DNA of 64,000 nt from Pseudomonadota bacterium (GTDB lineage: Bacteria; Pseudomonadota; Gammaproteobacteria; Burkholderiales; Gallionellaceae): contig JAJYLY010000001.1 in assembly GCA_021787435.1 (NCBI GenBank), positions 248,001-312,000 on the forward strand, in the 5' to 3' direction. Position numbers and translations under genes: made by a program. This document shows, one piece after another, positions 30,196 to 38,501 of this stretch. Positions within the stretch are counted from its first letter, which is position 1. Each line of letters opens with the position of its first letter. The notes beneath the pieces were generated by a model. The model searched no databases. It was not told where the DNA came from and saw only the letters and a program-made list of their open reading frames with translations.

Positions 30196-30987
30196 ATGAA
30201 CAAGTCGATGTCAAACGCGCTGAGCAATCCTGTTGGTTCTTCAGCAGTGCCCGCAAGAGGTACGACCGGCGGGTCCCGGTTGCAACGTAACGACCCTTCC
30301 GCCGAACAGCGCTCTGTCATGCTCGATGGCCGCCATGTCACTTATACGCTAAAACGCAGCAACAAGCGGCGCAGCATCGGTTTGCGCATTGACGACAGAG
30401 GACTTACCGTCAATATGCCCCTGCAGGCCAGCGAACGCTGGTTGCATGAAGTGCTGCAGGATAGGGCGAACTGGGTGGTCGACAAGCTTGATGAATGGCA
30501 GTCTCAGGCGCCTGAGAAACTTACCTGGACGGATGGCGACATCATTCCCTATCTTGGCGAGATACTGACGCTGCGCGTCGGCCCTTATCCAAAAATTTTG
30601 CAGCATATCGGCGAAGAACTGCGGGTGAAGGATGAAGGCAGCGCTTCGCGCATAGAAAAAAGGGTGACAGCCTGGTATCGCCAGCAGGCGCTGCCGCTGT
30701 TTGTCGCGCGCGCCGAACATTATGCACCCATGCTCAATGTAAGACCGGATTCGATCAAGCTGACAACGGCTAAAACACGCTGGGGAAGTTGCACCACCAA
30801 CGGCGAGGTGAGGCTCAATGTACATCTCATCAAACTGCCGCACTATTTGATTGATTACGTCATCGTGCATGAGCTCGCGCACTTGCGCGAGATGAATCAT
30901 TCGGCAGCATTCTGGCGCGTGGTGGAAATCGCCTGTCCCGACTATGCGAGATTGCGCAGCGAACTCAAGGCGGTGATCTTGGGTTGA
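30196..30987 (+). CDS. YgjP-like zinc metallopeptidase (DUF45)
   Basis: 263 residues. C-terminal zinc site HELAHLREMNHSAAFW (HExxH plus third His), preceded by KTRWGSCTTNGEVRLNVHLI, both typical of the YgjP/DUF45 family. The N-terminal ~40 residues are low in structure and weakly supported; an in-frame ATG at 30208 could be the start. No clear Shine-Dalgarno sequence. Cytoplasmic. Function unproven; homologues are M48-like. Confidence 0.85.
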   Translation: MNKSMSNALSNPVGSSAVPARGTTGGSRLQRNDPSAEQRSVMLDGRHVTYTLKRSNKRRSIGLRIDDRGLTVNMPLQASERWLHEVLQDRANWVVDKLDEWQSQAPEKLTWTDGDIIPYLGEILTLRVGPYPKILQHIGEELRVKDEGSASRIEKRVTAWYRQQALPLFVARAEHYAPMLNVRPDSIKLTTAKTRWGSCTTNGEVRLNVHLIKLPHYLIDYVIVHELAHLREMNHSAAFWRVVEIACPDYARLRSELKAVILG

Positions 30988-31065
30988 CCAATTAGGATCA
31001 TTTTTGCGGCCAACAGCACATCTTCAATCCGCGCTTCATAAGAATTTTGTCAGTGCGGTAGGTCG

Positions 31066-31292
31066 TCAATAATGGACACCAACGGGTTCCTGCTACCAAC
31101 TTATCTTCATAATATTGGCGTTCAAAAGCGGCTGGGGATAACTAGCCCAACCGAGCCTGTGTGCTTTCTCCCCTGTAAAATATTTCGATGTACTCAGTGA
31201 TCGCATTAATGGCCTCGGCACGCGTCTTGAATTTTCGGCGATGCACCAACTCATTCTTCAATAAACCCCAAAAACTTTTCAACTCTCGCTCA
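31066..31292 (-). mobile_element. IS3-family transposase remnant (C-terminal end)
   Basis: Reverse strand reads SFWGLLKNELVHRRKFKTRA, EAINAITEYIEIFYRGESTQ, ARLG, a stop (TAG at 31142-31144), then LSPAAFERQYYEDKLVAGTR. This is the end of the OrfB integrase of IS3-type elements (family form: FKTRAEAI...LGYLSPAAFE), with Tyr mutated to a stop. OrfA and the rest of OrfB are missing. A fossil. Confidence 0.85.
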
Positions 31293-31503
31293 TCTTTTTT
31301 ACCTCACTTGGTGTTCTGCTTGCCCTATTGGAATAGATCAGTTCACTCAGATTCTTACGTGAAGCAACGATTCAATTTCATTCAGATTTTAAATGAGGCA
31401 ATTCGCACACTTGCGAAAACCCCGCCATTCATGGATAATTGTCGGCCTAGCTTATAACCCGGATGCGTACACCCGCCGCATCCATTCACCCGCAAGGAAA
31501 AAA

Positions 31504-31719
31504 ATGAAAGCCAACATCCATCCCGATTACCATGAAATCACCGTGACTTGCAGTTGCGGCAACAGCTTCAAGACTCGCTCGGCCATGGCAAAAACCGCGC
31601 TCAGCATTGAAGTCTGTTCCGAATGTCACCCTTTCTACACAGGCACTCAGAAGATAGTCGACACGGCAGGCCGCATTGACAAGTTCCGTCAAAAATATGC
31701 TGCCAAAGCTGCTGCGTAA
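31504..31719 (+). CDS. rpmE: 50S ribosomal protein L31
   Basis: 71 residues, [20 protein letters not shown]. Four Cys (CSC ... CSECHPF) mark the zinc-binding C+ form. Start at 31504 with AAGG upstream. Followed by a terminator. Confidence 0.97.
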   Translation: MKANIHPDYHEITVTCSCGNSFKTRSAMAKTALSIEVCSECHPFYTGTQKIVDTAGRIDKFRQKYAAKAAA

Positions 31720-31740
31720 CACTTCTGCGCATGACGATAC

Positions 31741-31765
31741 AAGGGCGGCGTTTGCTGCCCTTTTT
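31741..31765 (+). terminator. Rho-independent terminator after rpmE
   Basis: AAGGGC/GCCCTT stem (31741-31746 with 31757-31762), 10-base loop, then TTTTT. Confidence 0.85.
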
Positions 31766-31868
31766 CGTTGCAGGAAAATTTTCTGACGCGCGCTAGTTTC
31801 CATGAAGAACTAGACGTAGCACAGCGGATCAAACCGGCCCAATTGCAGAAAAATCACTAACCTAGGCA

Positions 31869-33515
31869 ATGTATTTCATCAAACCCACCGATCCGCATCC
31901 CATCACTCCGGCAAAAGCCGCGATGCTGGGCATGCTTTGCCTGGTCTGGCTGGCTACAGGTCTTATCGGACATGACCCCTGGAAGCCGGATGACGCCTAC
32001 AGCTTCGGCCTGGTTTATTCGATGTTGCAAACCCATGACTGGCTGGTGCCGATGCTCGCCGGCGAACCCTTCATGGCCAACCCACCGCTTTATTACTGGA
32101 CTGCCGCGCTGTCTGCAAAGCTTTTTTTCCCTTGGCTACCTCTGCATGATGGCGCAAGACTTGCCAGCGGCTTTTATACCGGCCTGACCCTGCTCTTTCT
32201 GGGCCTTACCGGCCGCAAGCTGTACGGCGAAAACCGCGGCTGGGCCGCCGCCATCATACTGATCGGTTGCCTGGGCATGCTGGTGCGCGCTCACCAGATG
32301 ATCACAGATCTTGCGCTGCTCGCAGGATGTGCGATGCTGCTTTATGGATACGCGCACAGTCAGGAACGCTGGCTGCGCGCCGGTATCTGGATGGGTACAG
32401 GCTGCGGCATCGGATTCATGTCCAAAGGGTTTATAGCGCCTATCATATTCCTGCTGATCGCTGCGCTTCTGCCCGCACTGTTCCGGATCTGGCGCCGCAG
32501 AGAATATGCTTACAGCTTTTGTATCGCCCTGCTTTTCGCCCTCCCATGGCTTGCCATCTGGCCCTATCTTCTGCATGAGCACTCGCCCAAGTTGTTTCAT
32601 GAATGGGCATGGGAGCACAACCTTGGAAACTGGCTGGCATACATGAAAACAGGGCCAGGCAAGGATGCCCTTTATTATCTGAAGAACCTGCCTTGGCTTG
32701 CCTGGCCTGCGCTGCCGCTGGCAGCCTGGACGATATGGCGCGAACGCCATCGCTTGATGCAACGCGACGATTTGCAACTCCCCCTGATCAGCTTTCTGGT
32801 GATGTTCATCGTCTTGAGTCTCGCACCTAACATCAGGGAGGTGTTCTCGCTACCCATGCTGCTGCCACTTGCGCTGCTTGCGACCGCCTCCCTGTCCATG
32901 CTGAAACGCGGCGCAGCCAATGCGCTGGACGCATTCGGACTGATGACCTTTGCCCTGGCAGCGATTCTGATGTGGTGGGGATGGGCGGGATTGCTCTTGA
33001 ACAACCACGCCAAGATCACGCGCTGGCTGAAGGATTATCAGCCCGGCTTCGAACCTGCCTTTCATATCGCGCCTTTTGCCGTGGCCCTTGCTGCCACGCT
33101 GCTGTGGATACTGCTGGTCTGGCGCGTGGGTCGCTCCATGCGCCGTGCCGTGGTTAACTGGGCAGCCGGCATCACGCTGATCTGGGTGCTTGCGATGACG
33201 CTGTGGCTACCCTGGCTGGACAGCGGCAAAAGTTACCGCAACATGATCATCTCACTCAAAAAATCCATGCCCGCGCACTACAACTGCATTGCGCGCAACA
33301 CTGCCTTGGGTGAAGGACAACGCGCGATGCTGCAATACTTTGGCGGCATCGTCACACAGCGGGATCCAGCGCGCATCTGCGAGTTACGCCTGGTGCAAGG
33401 CAACCGGATATCAAGGCCTTTAATGGACGAAAGCCAGTACAGGAAAATCTGGGAAGGCAATCGCAAGGCTGACAAGGACGAACAGTACCGGTTGTATCAG
33501 CATGTCGATGAATAA
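31869..33515 (+). CDS. ArnT-like membrane glycosyltransferase (GT-C fold)
   Basis: 548 residues, multi-span inner-membrane protein. N-terminal [20 protein letters not shown] (acidic Asp-Asp before TM, typical of GT-C enzymes) and [16 protein letters not shown] match ArnT/PMT relatives, which transfer sugars from polyprenyl-phosphate carriers to lipid A or proteins. About 12 hydrophobic segments follow, then a soluble C-terminal domain from about residue 440. Donor and acceptor cannot be told. Overlaps trhO by 14 bases. Confidence 0.82.
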   Translation: MYFIKPTDPHPITPAKAAMLGMLCLVWLATGLIGHDPWKPDDAYSFGLVYSMLQTHDWLVPMLAGEPFMANPPLYYWTAALSAKLFFPWLPLHDGARLASGFYTGLTLLFLGLTGRKLYGENRGWAAAIILIGCLGMLVRAHQMITDLALLAGCAMLLYGYAHSQERWLRAGIWMGTGCGIGFMSKGFIAPIIFLLIAALLPALFRIWRRREYAYSFCIALLFALPWLAIWPYLLHEHSPKLFHEWAWEHNLGNWLAYMKTGPGKDALYYLKNLPWLAWPALPLAAWTIWRERHRLMQRDDLQLPLISFLVMFIVLSLAPNIREVFSLPMLLPLALLATASLSMLKRGAANALDAFGLMTFALAAILMWWGWAGLLLNNHAKITRWLKDYQPGFEPAFHIAPFAVALAATLLWILLVWRVGRSMRRAVVNWAAGITLIWVLAMTLWLPWLDSGKSYRNMIISLKKSMPAHYNCIARNTALGEGQRAMLQYFGGIVTQRDPARICELRLVQGNRISRPLMDESQYRKIWEGNRKADKDEQYRLYQHVDE

Positions 33516-34443
33516 AGCACTAACCGGGATCGTGGTCGCAGCGCTCTACAAATTCGTAAAGCTGCAGGATTTCGCTGCGATGCGCGCCCCCCTGCTAGAA
33601 CGATGCGATGAACTGGGCATCACCGGCACGCTGCTGCTCGCATCCGAGGGCATCAATGGCACGATCGCAGGCTCCCGAAGCAGCATTGACCAAATACTCG
33701 AGTATTTGCACCGCGACCCGCGCCTGGCAGACCTGGAACACAAGGAATCCTCTGCCGAAAAGCCGCCGTTTTATCGCATGAAGGTGAAATTGAAAAAAGA
33801 GATCGTCACCATGGGGGTGCCAGGCATCAACCCTGCCGAGCTTGTTGGCCAATACGTCAAACCCCAAGAGTGGAATGCGCTGATCAGCGATCCCGATGTG
33901 CTGCTGATCGACACTCGTAACGATTACGAAGTCAAGGTAGGCACCTTCAAAGGTGCGCTCGATCCGCACATCACCACCTTTCGCGAATTTCCGGAATACA
34001 TCAGAAACCATATAGATCCCGGAAGCAAACCGCGCATCGCAATGTTCTGTACCGGCGGGATACGCTGCGAAAAAGCGTCTGCCTATATGTTGGAACAAGG
34101 ATTTTCCGAGGTCTATCACCTGCAGGGCGGGATACTCAAATATTTGGAAAATGTGCCCGAAGAAGAAAGCCTTTGGCAGGGCGAATGCTTTGTGTTCGAC
34201 CAGCGCGTCGCGGTAGGACAGAGCTTGGCACCCGGACACTACGAACTGTGCTATGCCTGCTCGCGTCCGATCGCGACAGATGAAAAGAAATCATCCAAGT
34301 ACCAGGCGGGCGTTTCCTGCCCGAACTGCTTTGACACCCTCACTCAGGAAAAGCGCTCCGCTGCAATGGAACGGCAAAAACAGGTCACCTTGTCTGCACA
34401 ACGCAAAGAGACACATATAGGCAGGCGGAAAAAACGGATCTGA
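33502..34443 (+). CDS. trhO: tRNA uridine(34) hydroxylase TrhO (rhodanese-like)
   Basis: 313-residue cytoplasmic protein that makes 5-hydroxyuridine at tRNA U34. N-terminal [14 protein letters not shown], rhodanese active-site loop [23 protein letters not shown] and a C-terminal zinc site CYACSRPI ... CPNCFD. Overlaps the glycosyltransferase by 14 bases. In-frame start MNKALTG (33508) is an alternative to MSMNKALTG. Confidence 0.95.
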   Translation: MSMNKALTGIVVAALYKFVKLQDFAAMRAPLLERCDELGITGTLLLASEGINGTIAGSRSSIDQILEYLHRDPRLADLEHKESSAEKPPFYRMKVKLKKEIVTMGVPGINPAELVGQYVKPQEWNALISDPDVLLIDTRNDYEVKVGTFKGALDPHITTFREFPEYIRNHIDPGSKPRIAMFCTGGIRCEKASAYMLEQGFSEVYHLQGGILKYLENVPEEESLWQGECFVFDQRVAVGQSLAPGHYELCYACSRPIATDEKKSSKYQAGVSCPNCFDTLTQEKRSAAMERQKQVTLSAQRKETHIGRRKKRI

Positions 34444-34920
34444 TCAGAGCATCCTGATCATTATGTCGCGCGCTTGCGCTGCCTTTTGTACAGTTGAGAT
34501 GATATCCTCACAGGACGCCAAAGCTCCGCTACCAGGAAAACGCGCCAGCACTCCCTGTGAGAATTCGCGGATGACTTGAAGAGGATTGGCGTCTTTCGAC
34601 AACGGACGCGCCGCCTGAAAGAGCAGCATTCCATTGCGCTTTGAGATGGCAAGCAGATAGGAATCAAAGCCATGCGCAGTGACCTGTTTGTCTCTCACCT
34701 CGAAAAATACCGTATCACAATCAGGCAATGCTGCACTTCCCAACCGGCTTGCCACTTCCTCGACGAACGGTTGGGCCAGATTCAGCTTGGGTGCTAAGGT
34801 CATGTGATATTGTCCGGGACGCTCGATCACCAGCGGATTTTCCAAAGGAGGCGTCTTGCCTGGTCGGAAAAAGATCAGAAACAGGATCGCAAGCGTAACT
34901 ATCGTCGTGAATTCAATCAT
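34444..34920 (-). CDS. Conserved single-span membrane protein
   Basis: 158 residues from the ATG at 34920 (MIEFTTIVTLAILFLIFFRP): one N-terminal transmembrane helix, then a mostly soluble region (LVIERPGQYHMTLAPKLNLA, and EDIISTVQKAAQARDIMIRM at the end). A TTG start at 34935 would overlap the aroC stop. Follows aroC on the same strand, so probably co-transcribed. No family recognised. Confidence 0.6.
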   Translation of the reverse strand: MIEFTTIVTLAILFLIFFRPGKTPPLENPLVIERPGQYHMTLAPKLNLAQPFVEEVASRLGSAALPDCDTVFFEVRDKQVTAHGFDSYLLAISKRNGMLLFQAARPLSKDANPLQVIREFSQGVLARFPGSGALASCEDIISTVQKAAQARDIMIRML

Positions 34921-34931
34921 AAGTTCAGGAT

Positions 34932-36038
34932 TCAAATAATATTACTGTTTCCGGGAATTTTCGGCGTCGCGCACACTACATCCGCATTTTGCGCACGGTG
35001 GCGCAGTGCATGGTCCATCAGCACCAGCGCCAACATCGCTTCCGCGATGGGAGTTGCGCGTATGCCCACGCAGGGATCATGACGTCCATGCGTCTCGACC
35101 ATCACGGGCTCGCCCTGCAGATTGACCGAACGCCGCGGGATGCGGATGCTGGAGGTGGGCTTGATGGCAAGATGCGCCACGATGTTCTGCCCGGTTGAAA
35201 TGCCGCCCAGTATGCCGCCCGCATTGTTGGAAAGGAACCCTTCCGGCGTCATCTCGTCGCCATGCTCAGTTCCCTTTTGCATCACACTGGAAAAGCCGGC
35301 GCCTATCTCAACCCCTTTGGCCGCATTGATCCCCATCAACGCATAGGCGATCTCCGCATCCAGTCTGTCGTATACCGGCTCGCCCCAGCCCACCGGCACA
35401 TTTTCAGCCACCACGGTGAGCTTCGCACCTATCGAGTCCCCAGACTTCCGCAGCGCGTCCATGTAATCCTCCAGAGCCGAGACCAGAGAGGAATCGGCCG
35501 AGAAGAAAGGGTTGTCGTTCACCCCCTCCCAGCTCTTGAAAGGCATTTCGATTTCGCCAAGCTGTGAAAGATAGCCGCGTATCAGCACGCCATGACGTTC
35601 AGAAAGCCATTTTTTTGCAATGGCGCCAGCCGCCACCCGCACCGCAGTCTCCCTTGCCGATGAACGGCCGCCGCCGCGATGATCGCGAAAACCATATTTT
35701 TGCGTATAGGTGTAATCGGCATGCCCCGGGCGGAAGGTCTGGCCAATATTGCCATAATCCTTGCTGCGCTGATCCTCGTTGCGTATCAAAAGCGCGATTG
35801 GCGTCCCGGTAGTCCTGCCTTCAAATACACCTGATAAAATTTCAACCCTGTCCGATTCGCGGCGCTGCGTCACATGCCGCGATGTGCCAGGCTTGCGGCG
35901 ATCCAGATCATGCTGGATGTCCGCTTCAGTCAACGCCATCCCGGGCGGGCAACCATCCACCACACAGCCGATCGCCGCGCCATGCGACTCGCCAAACGAG
36001 GTAACCGCAAAAAGAGTGCCAAAAGTATTTCCTGACAT
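34932..36038 (-). CDS. aroC: Chorismate synthase AroC
   Basis: 368 residues; final shared step of aromatic amino-acid synthesis (EPSP to chorismate, needs reduced FMN). [59 protein letters not shown] and [19 protein letters not shown] are diagnostic. Normal length. Confidence 0.98.
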   Translation of the reverse strand: MSGNTFGTLFAVTSFGESHGAAIGCVVDGCPPGMALTEADIQHDLDRRKPGTSRHVTQRRESDRVEILSGVFEGRTTGTPIALLIRNEDQRSKDYGNIGQTFRPGHADYTYTQKYGFRDHRGGGRSSARETAVRVAAGAIAKKWLSERHGVLIRGYLSQLGEIEMPFKSWEGVNDNPFFSADSSLVSALEDYMDALRKSGDSIGAKLTVVAENVPVGWGEPVYDRLDAEIAYALMGINAAKGVEIGAGFSSVMQKGTEHGDEMTPEGFLSNNAGGILGGISTGQNIVAHLAIKPTSSIRIPRRSVNLQGEPVMVETHGRHDPCVGIRATPIAEAMLALVLMDHALRHRAQNADVVCATPKIPGNSNII

Positions 36039-36129
36039 GGTGTATCTCGCAAAAAAAGTGGGCAGAGTTTAACATAGCTCTGCTAGCTGCAAAAAATCCA
36101 CCTCTGCACAAGAACACAAGGTGCCGTAA

Positions 36130-37131
36130 ATGAAAGCCATCCTGATGAATGCCGCTGGCGATGCCAGCGTGCTGAAAATTTCCGAAATTGCCAAGCCCAT
36201 GCTGCCATCCGCACGCCATGTGTGCGTCAGACTGGCCGCCGCAGGCATCAATCCACTGGACACCAAGCTGCGCGCCAAACCGGTATATCACCCGGACAAA
36301 TTGCCCGCGATATTGGGTTGCGATGGTGCAGGACTGGTCGAAGAAATCGGCAGCGATGTGACACGCTTCAAGAAGGGTGATGCGGTGTATTTCTGCAACG
36401 GCGGCATAGGCGACGAACCGGGAAGCTATGCCGAATATACCACGCTGCATGAAGACTATTGCGCCATGAGTCCTGCCAACATACCCTTGCAGGATGCAGC
36501 CGCCCTCCCCTTGGCATGCATCACTGACAGTGAAGCCCTGCATGATCGCGCCAGCTTGGCGCCAGGACAGACGATACTCATACACGCAGCAGCCGGGGGT
36601 ACAGGGCACATTGCCGTGCAACTTGCCCACCATCTGGGTGCGCGCATCGCAGTCACTGTGGGGGATGAAAAAAAAGCGGGCCTCGCGCAAGCGCTGGGTG
36701 CCGAAAAGATCATCTATTACAAAGAACAGGATTTCGTCGAGGAAACGCTCAAGTGGACGGGTGGAGAAGGCGCTGACGTGGTATTCGACACGGTAGGCGG
36801 CGACACTTTCCTGCGTTCGTTGCATGCAGCAAAAGTCGGCGGCAAGGTGGTCACGCTGCTTTCAACGGCGATGTCGCTTGCAGATACACAACTTGCAAGG
36901 CTGCGTAACCTGTCGATATGCTATGAACTGATGATCGCCCCGCAAGTCATGAACCAGCCTGATGAGCGCATCCGTCAGCGCAGGATACTCGAGGACTGTG
37001 CGCGCAGAGTCGAGGCAGGCGAGCTCGGCGTGCTGGTCACGCACCGCTTCCCTCTCAAAGAGGCAGCCCTAGCGCACCGTCTGATGGAATCCGGCGGCAT
37101 TACAGGCAAGATCATCCTGACGATGGACTAA
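36130..37131 (+). CDS. MDR-family NADPH:quinone oxidoreductase-like protein
   Basis: 333 residues. GroES-like N-terminus (MKAILMNAAGDASVLKISEI) and an NADPH-binding domain with ILIHAAAGGTGHIAVQLAHH and DVVFDTVGGDTFLRSLHAA. The zinc-binding Cys/His set of classical ADH is not evident, so it is more like a quinone oxidoreductase. Substrate unknown. The stop TAA is also the first triplet of repeat copy 3. Confidence 0.85.
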   Translation: MKAILMNAAGDASVLKISEIAKPMLPSARHVCVRLAAAGINPLDTKLRAKPVYHPDKLPAILGCDGAGLVEEIGSDVTRFKKGDAVYFCNGGIGDEPGSYAEYTTLHEDYCAMSPANIPLQDAAALPLACITDSEALHDRASLAPGQTILIHAAAGGTGHIAVQLAHHLGARIAVTVGDEKKAGLAQALGAEKIIYYKEQDFVEETLKWTGGEGADVVFDTVGGDTFLRSLHAAKVGGKVVTLLSTAMSLADTQLARLRNLSICYELMIAPQVMNQPDERIRQRRILEDCARRVEAGELGVLVTHRFPLKEAALAHRLMESGGITGKIILTMD

Positions 37132-37248
37132 CGGGCATGGCAAAAATACCACCCCAAATAATGAAACTCGCTATGCCCGCTCCTCACTCCTCAATCCTCT
37201 CCCATAGGAAGAGGAAACAACCGAATGCTTGCGCGAATTTCTCATTAA
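37129..37248 (+). repeat. Structured dispersed repeat, copy 3
   Basis: Begins TAACGGGCATGGC at the stop codon of the MDR gene and ends CTTGCGCGAATTTCTCATTAA one base before the tatD ATG, filling the whole intergenic space. Stem I: CGGGCATGGC (37132-37141) with GCTATGCCCG (37170-37179). Stem II: CCTCT/AGAGG. Confidence 0.85.
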
Positions 37249-37249
37249 C

Positions 37250-38020
37250 ATGCTAACAGACACCCACTGCCATCTGGACGCTGCAGAGTTTGGCGACAAT
37301 CAGAAAGCACTCGTGCTCTCTGCGCAATCTGTCGGTGTCAGGCGCATCGTGGTACCTTCTGTCGGGCGCGCCAATTTCGCCGCGGTTTCCCGCTTATGCT
37401 CGGAACTATCCGGATGTTTCCCTGCTTACGGCATACACCCCATGTACACAGACGCTGCAATGCCCGAAGACCTCGACGTTTTGCACGATTACCTGAAAGA
37501 TCGCCAACCTGTCGCAGTCGGCGAGATTGGTCTGGATTTTTTTATCGAAAAATACGACCAGGAAAAACAGGAATATTATTTCATCGAACAACTCAAGCTC
37601 GCGCGCGAATTCGACCTGCCGGTGTTACTGCATATACGACGTGCGCAGGATACCGTGCTCAAGTATTTGCGCAGGATAAAGGTACGCGGCGGTATCGCAC
37701 ATGCGTTCAACGGAAGTGTTCATCAGGCAGAGGAATTCATCAAGCTGGGCTTCAAACTGGGTTTCGGCGGCGCCGCGACCTATACTCGCGCCACCCGCCT
37801 GCATAGTCTTTTCAGAAATTTGCCGCTGAGTTCTATTGTTCTTGAAACCGATGCGCCCGACATGCCGCCCGCATTCCTGGAACGCGATCAACCGAACAAG
37901 CCTGAATACCTGCCGAGCATCGCGGAGATTCTGGCCGGATTGCGCTGTATATCGCCCGAAGCGCTTGCCCAGTCCACCAGTGAAAATGCATTGGCCATAC
38001 TGAACAGGGTGCCTGCTTGA
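37250..38020 (+). CDS. tatD: TatD family hydrolase (DNase-like)
   Basis: 256 residues from the ATG at 37250 (MLTDTHCHLDAAEFGDNQKA); a TTG further upstream would add MREFLIN, encoded inside the repeat, and is rejected. Metal ligands in DTHCHLD, GEIGLDFF (Glu), LPVLLHIRRA and HAFNGS, and ETDAPDMPP are all present. Metal-dependent 3'-5' nuclease or related deoxyribonuclease. No Shine-Dalgarno sequence; the leader is the end of repeat copy 3. Confidence 0.93.
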   Translation: MLTDTHCHLDAAEFGDNQKALVLSAQSVGVRRIVVPSVGRANFAAVSRLCSELSGCFPAYGIHPMYTDAAMPEDLDVLHDYLKDRQPVAVGEIGLDFFIEKYDQEKQEYYFIEQLKLAREFDLPVLLHIRRAQDTVLKYLRRIKVRGGIAHAFNGSVHQAEEFIKLGFKLGFGGAATYTRATRLHSLFRNLPLSSIVLETDAPDMPPAFLERDQPNKPEYLPSIAEILAGLRCISPEALAQSTSENALAILNRVPA

Positions 38021-38120
38021 GAGTTGAGAGTTCAACCTTTAAATAGTATGATGGTTTGTTCGAAATCGGATCAAATATTACAGACCACTCACCAAGGTGG
38101 CTTAACGGAGAGAAGAAAAC

Positions 38121-38501
38121 ATGACGGACCGCTTATATCGCCTGATCTATGGCAGCGTAATGCTGATCGCTCTGTATTTCAGCATCAACTATCTGGTTTA
38201 TTTTCTGACAAGCCTGATGATACTGGAGGGAGTCACCAACTGGCGCATTCCCCTATTGGTCAACAAACTACTCGGCAATTCTCCAAAAATGGATGTCAAT
38301 ACGAGTTCGGACTACAAGATCTCTCTCGATGCAGAGCGCATCTGGCGGCTGATGGTAGGCCTCGCTTTCCTGCTCACCTATATTTTCTTTCCCGAACAGC
38401 TTTGGTTCGCGCCTTGGTTTTTGGCATTCGTGATTTTCGGTGCGGGCGCGAGCGATGTCTGCCCGGGGTTGATCGCAATGAAAAAGGTTGGTTGTAAATG
38501 A
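38121..38501 (+). CDS. Membrane protein with DUF2892-like region
   Basis: 126 residues. N-terminal TM (SVMLIALYFSINYLVYFLT), a middle soluble stretch, then AERIWRLMVGLAFLLTYIFF and a second hydrophobic segment ending GAGASDVCPGLIAMKKVGCK, similar to the DUF2892/YgaP transmembrane tail (FCPL...LKKLG). ACGGAGAG precedes the ATG. Overlaps the next gene's start by four bases (ATGA), so it is translated with the PAS-GGDEF-EAL protein. Confidence 0.7.
   Translation: MTDRLYRLIYGSVMLIALYFSINYLVYFLTSLMILEGVTNWRIPLLVNKLLGNSPKMDVNTSSDYKISLDAERIWRLMVGLAFLLTYIFFPEQLWFAPWFLAFVIFGAGASDVCPGLIAMKKVGCK

Noticed and set aside
31188..31457. Plus-strand 89-codon frame before rpmE
   Set aside because: Its sequence makes sense only on the other strand, as an IS3 transposase remnant.
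35926..36825. Open frame of 299 codons opposite aroC's start and the MDR gene
   Set aside because: Spans two genes on the opposite strand, no domain signals; a shadow of the G+C-rich codon pattern.
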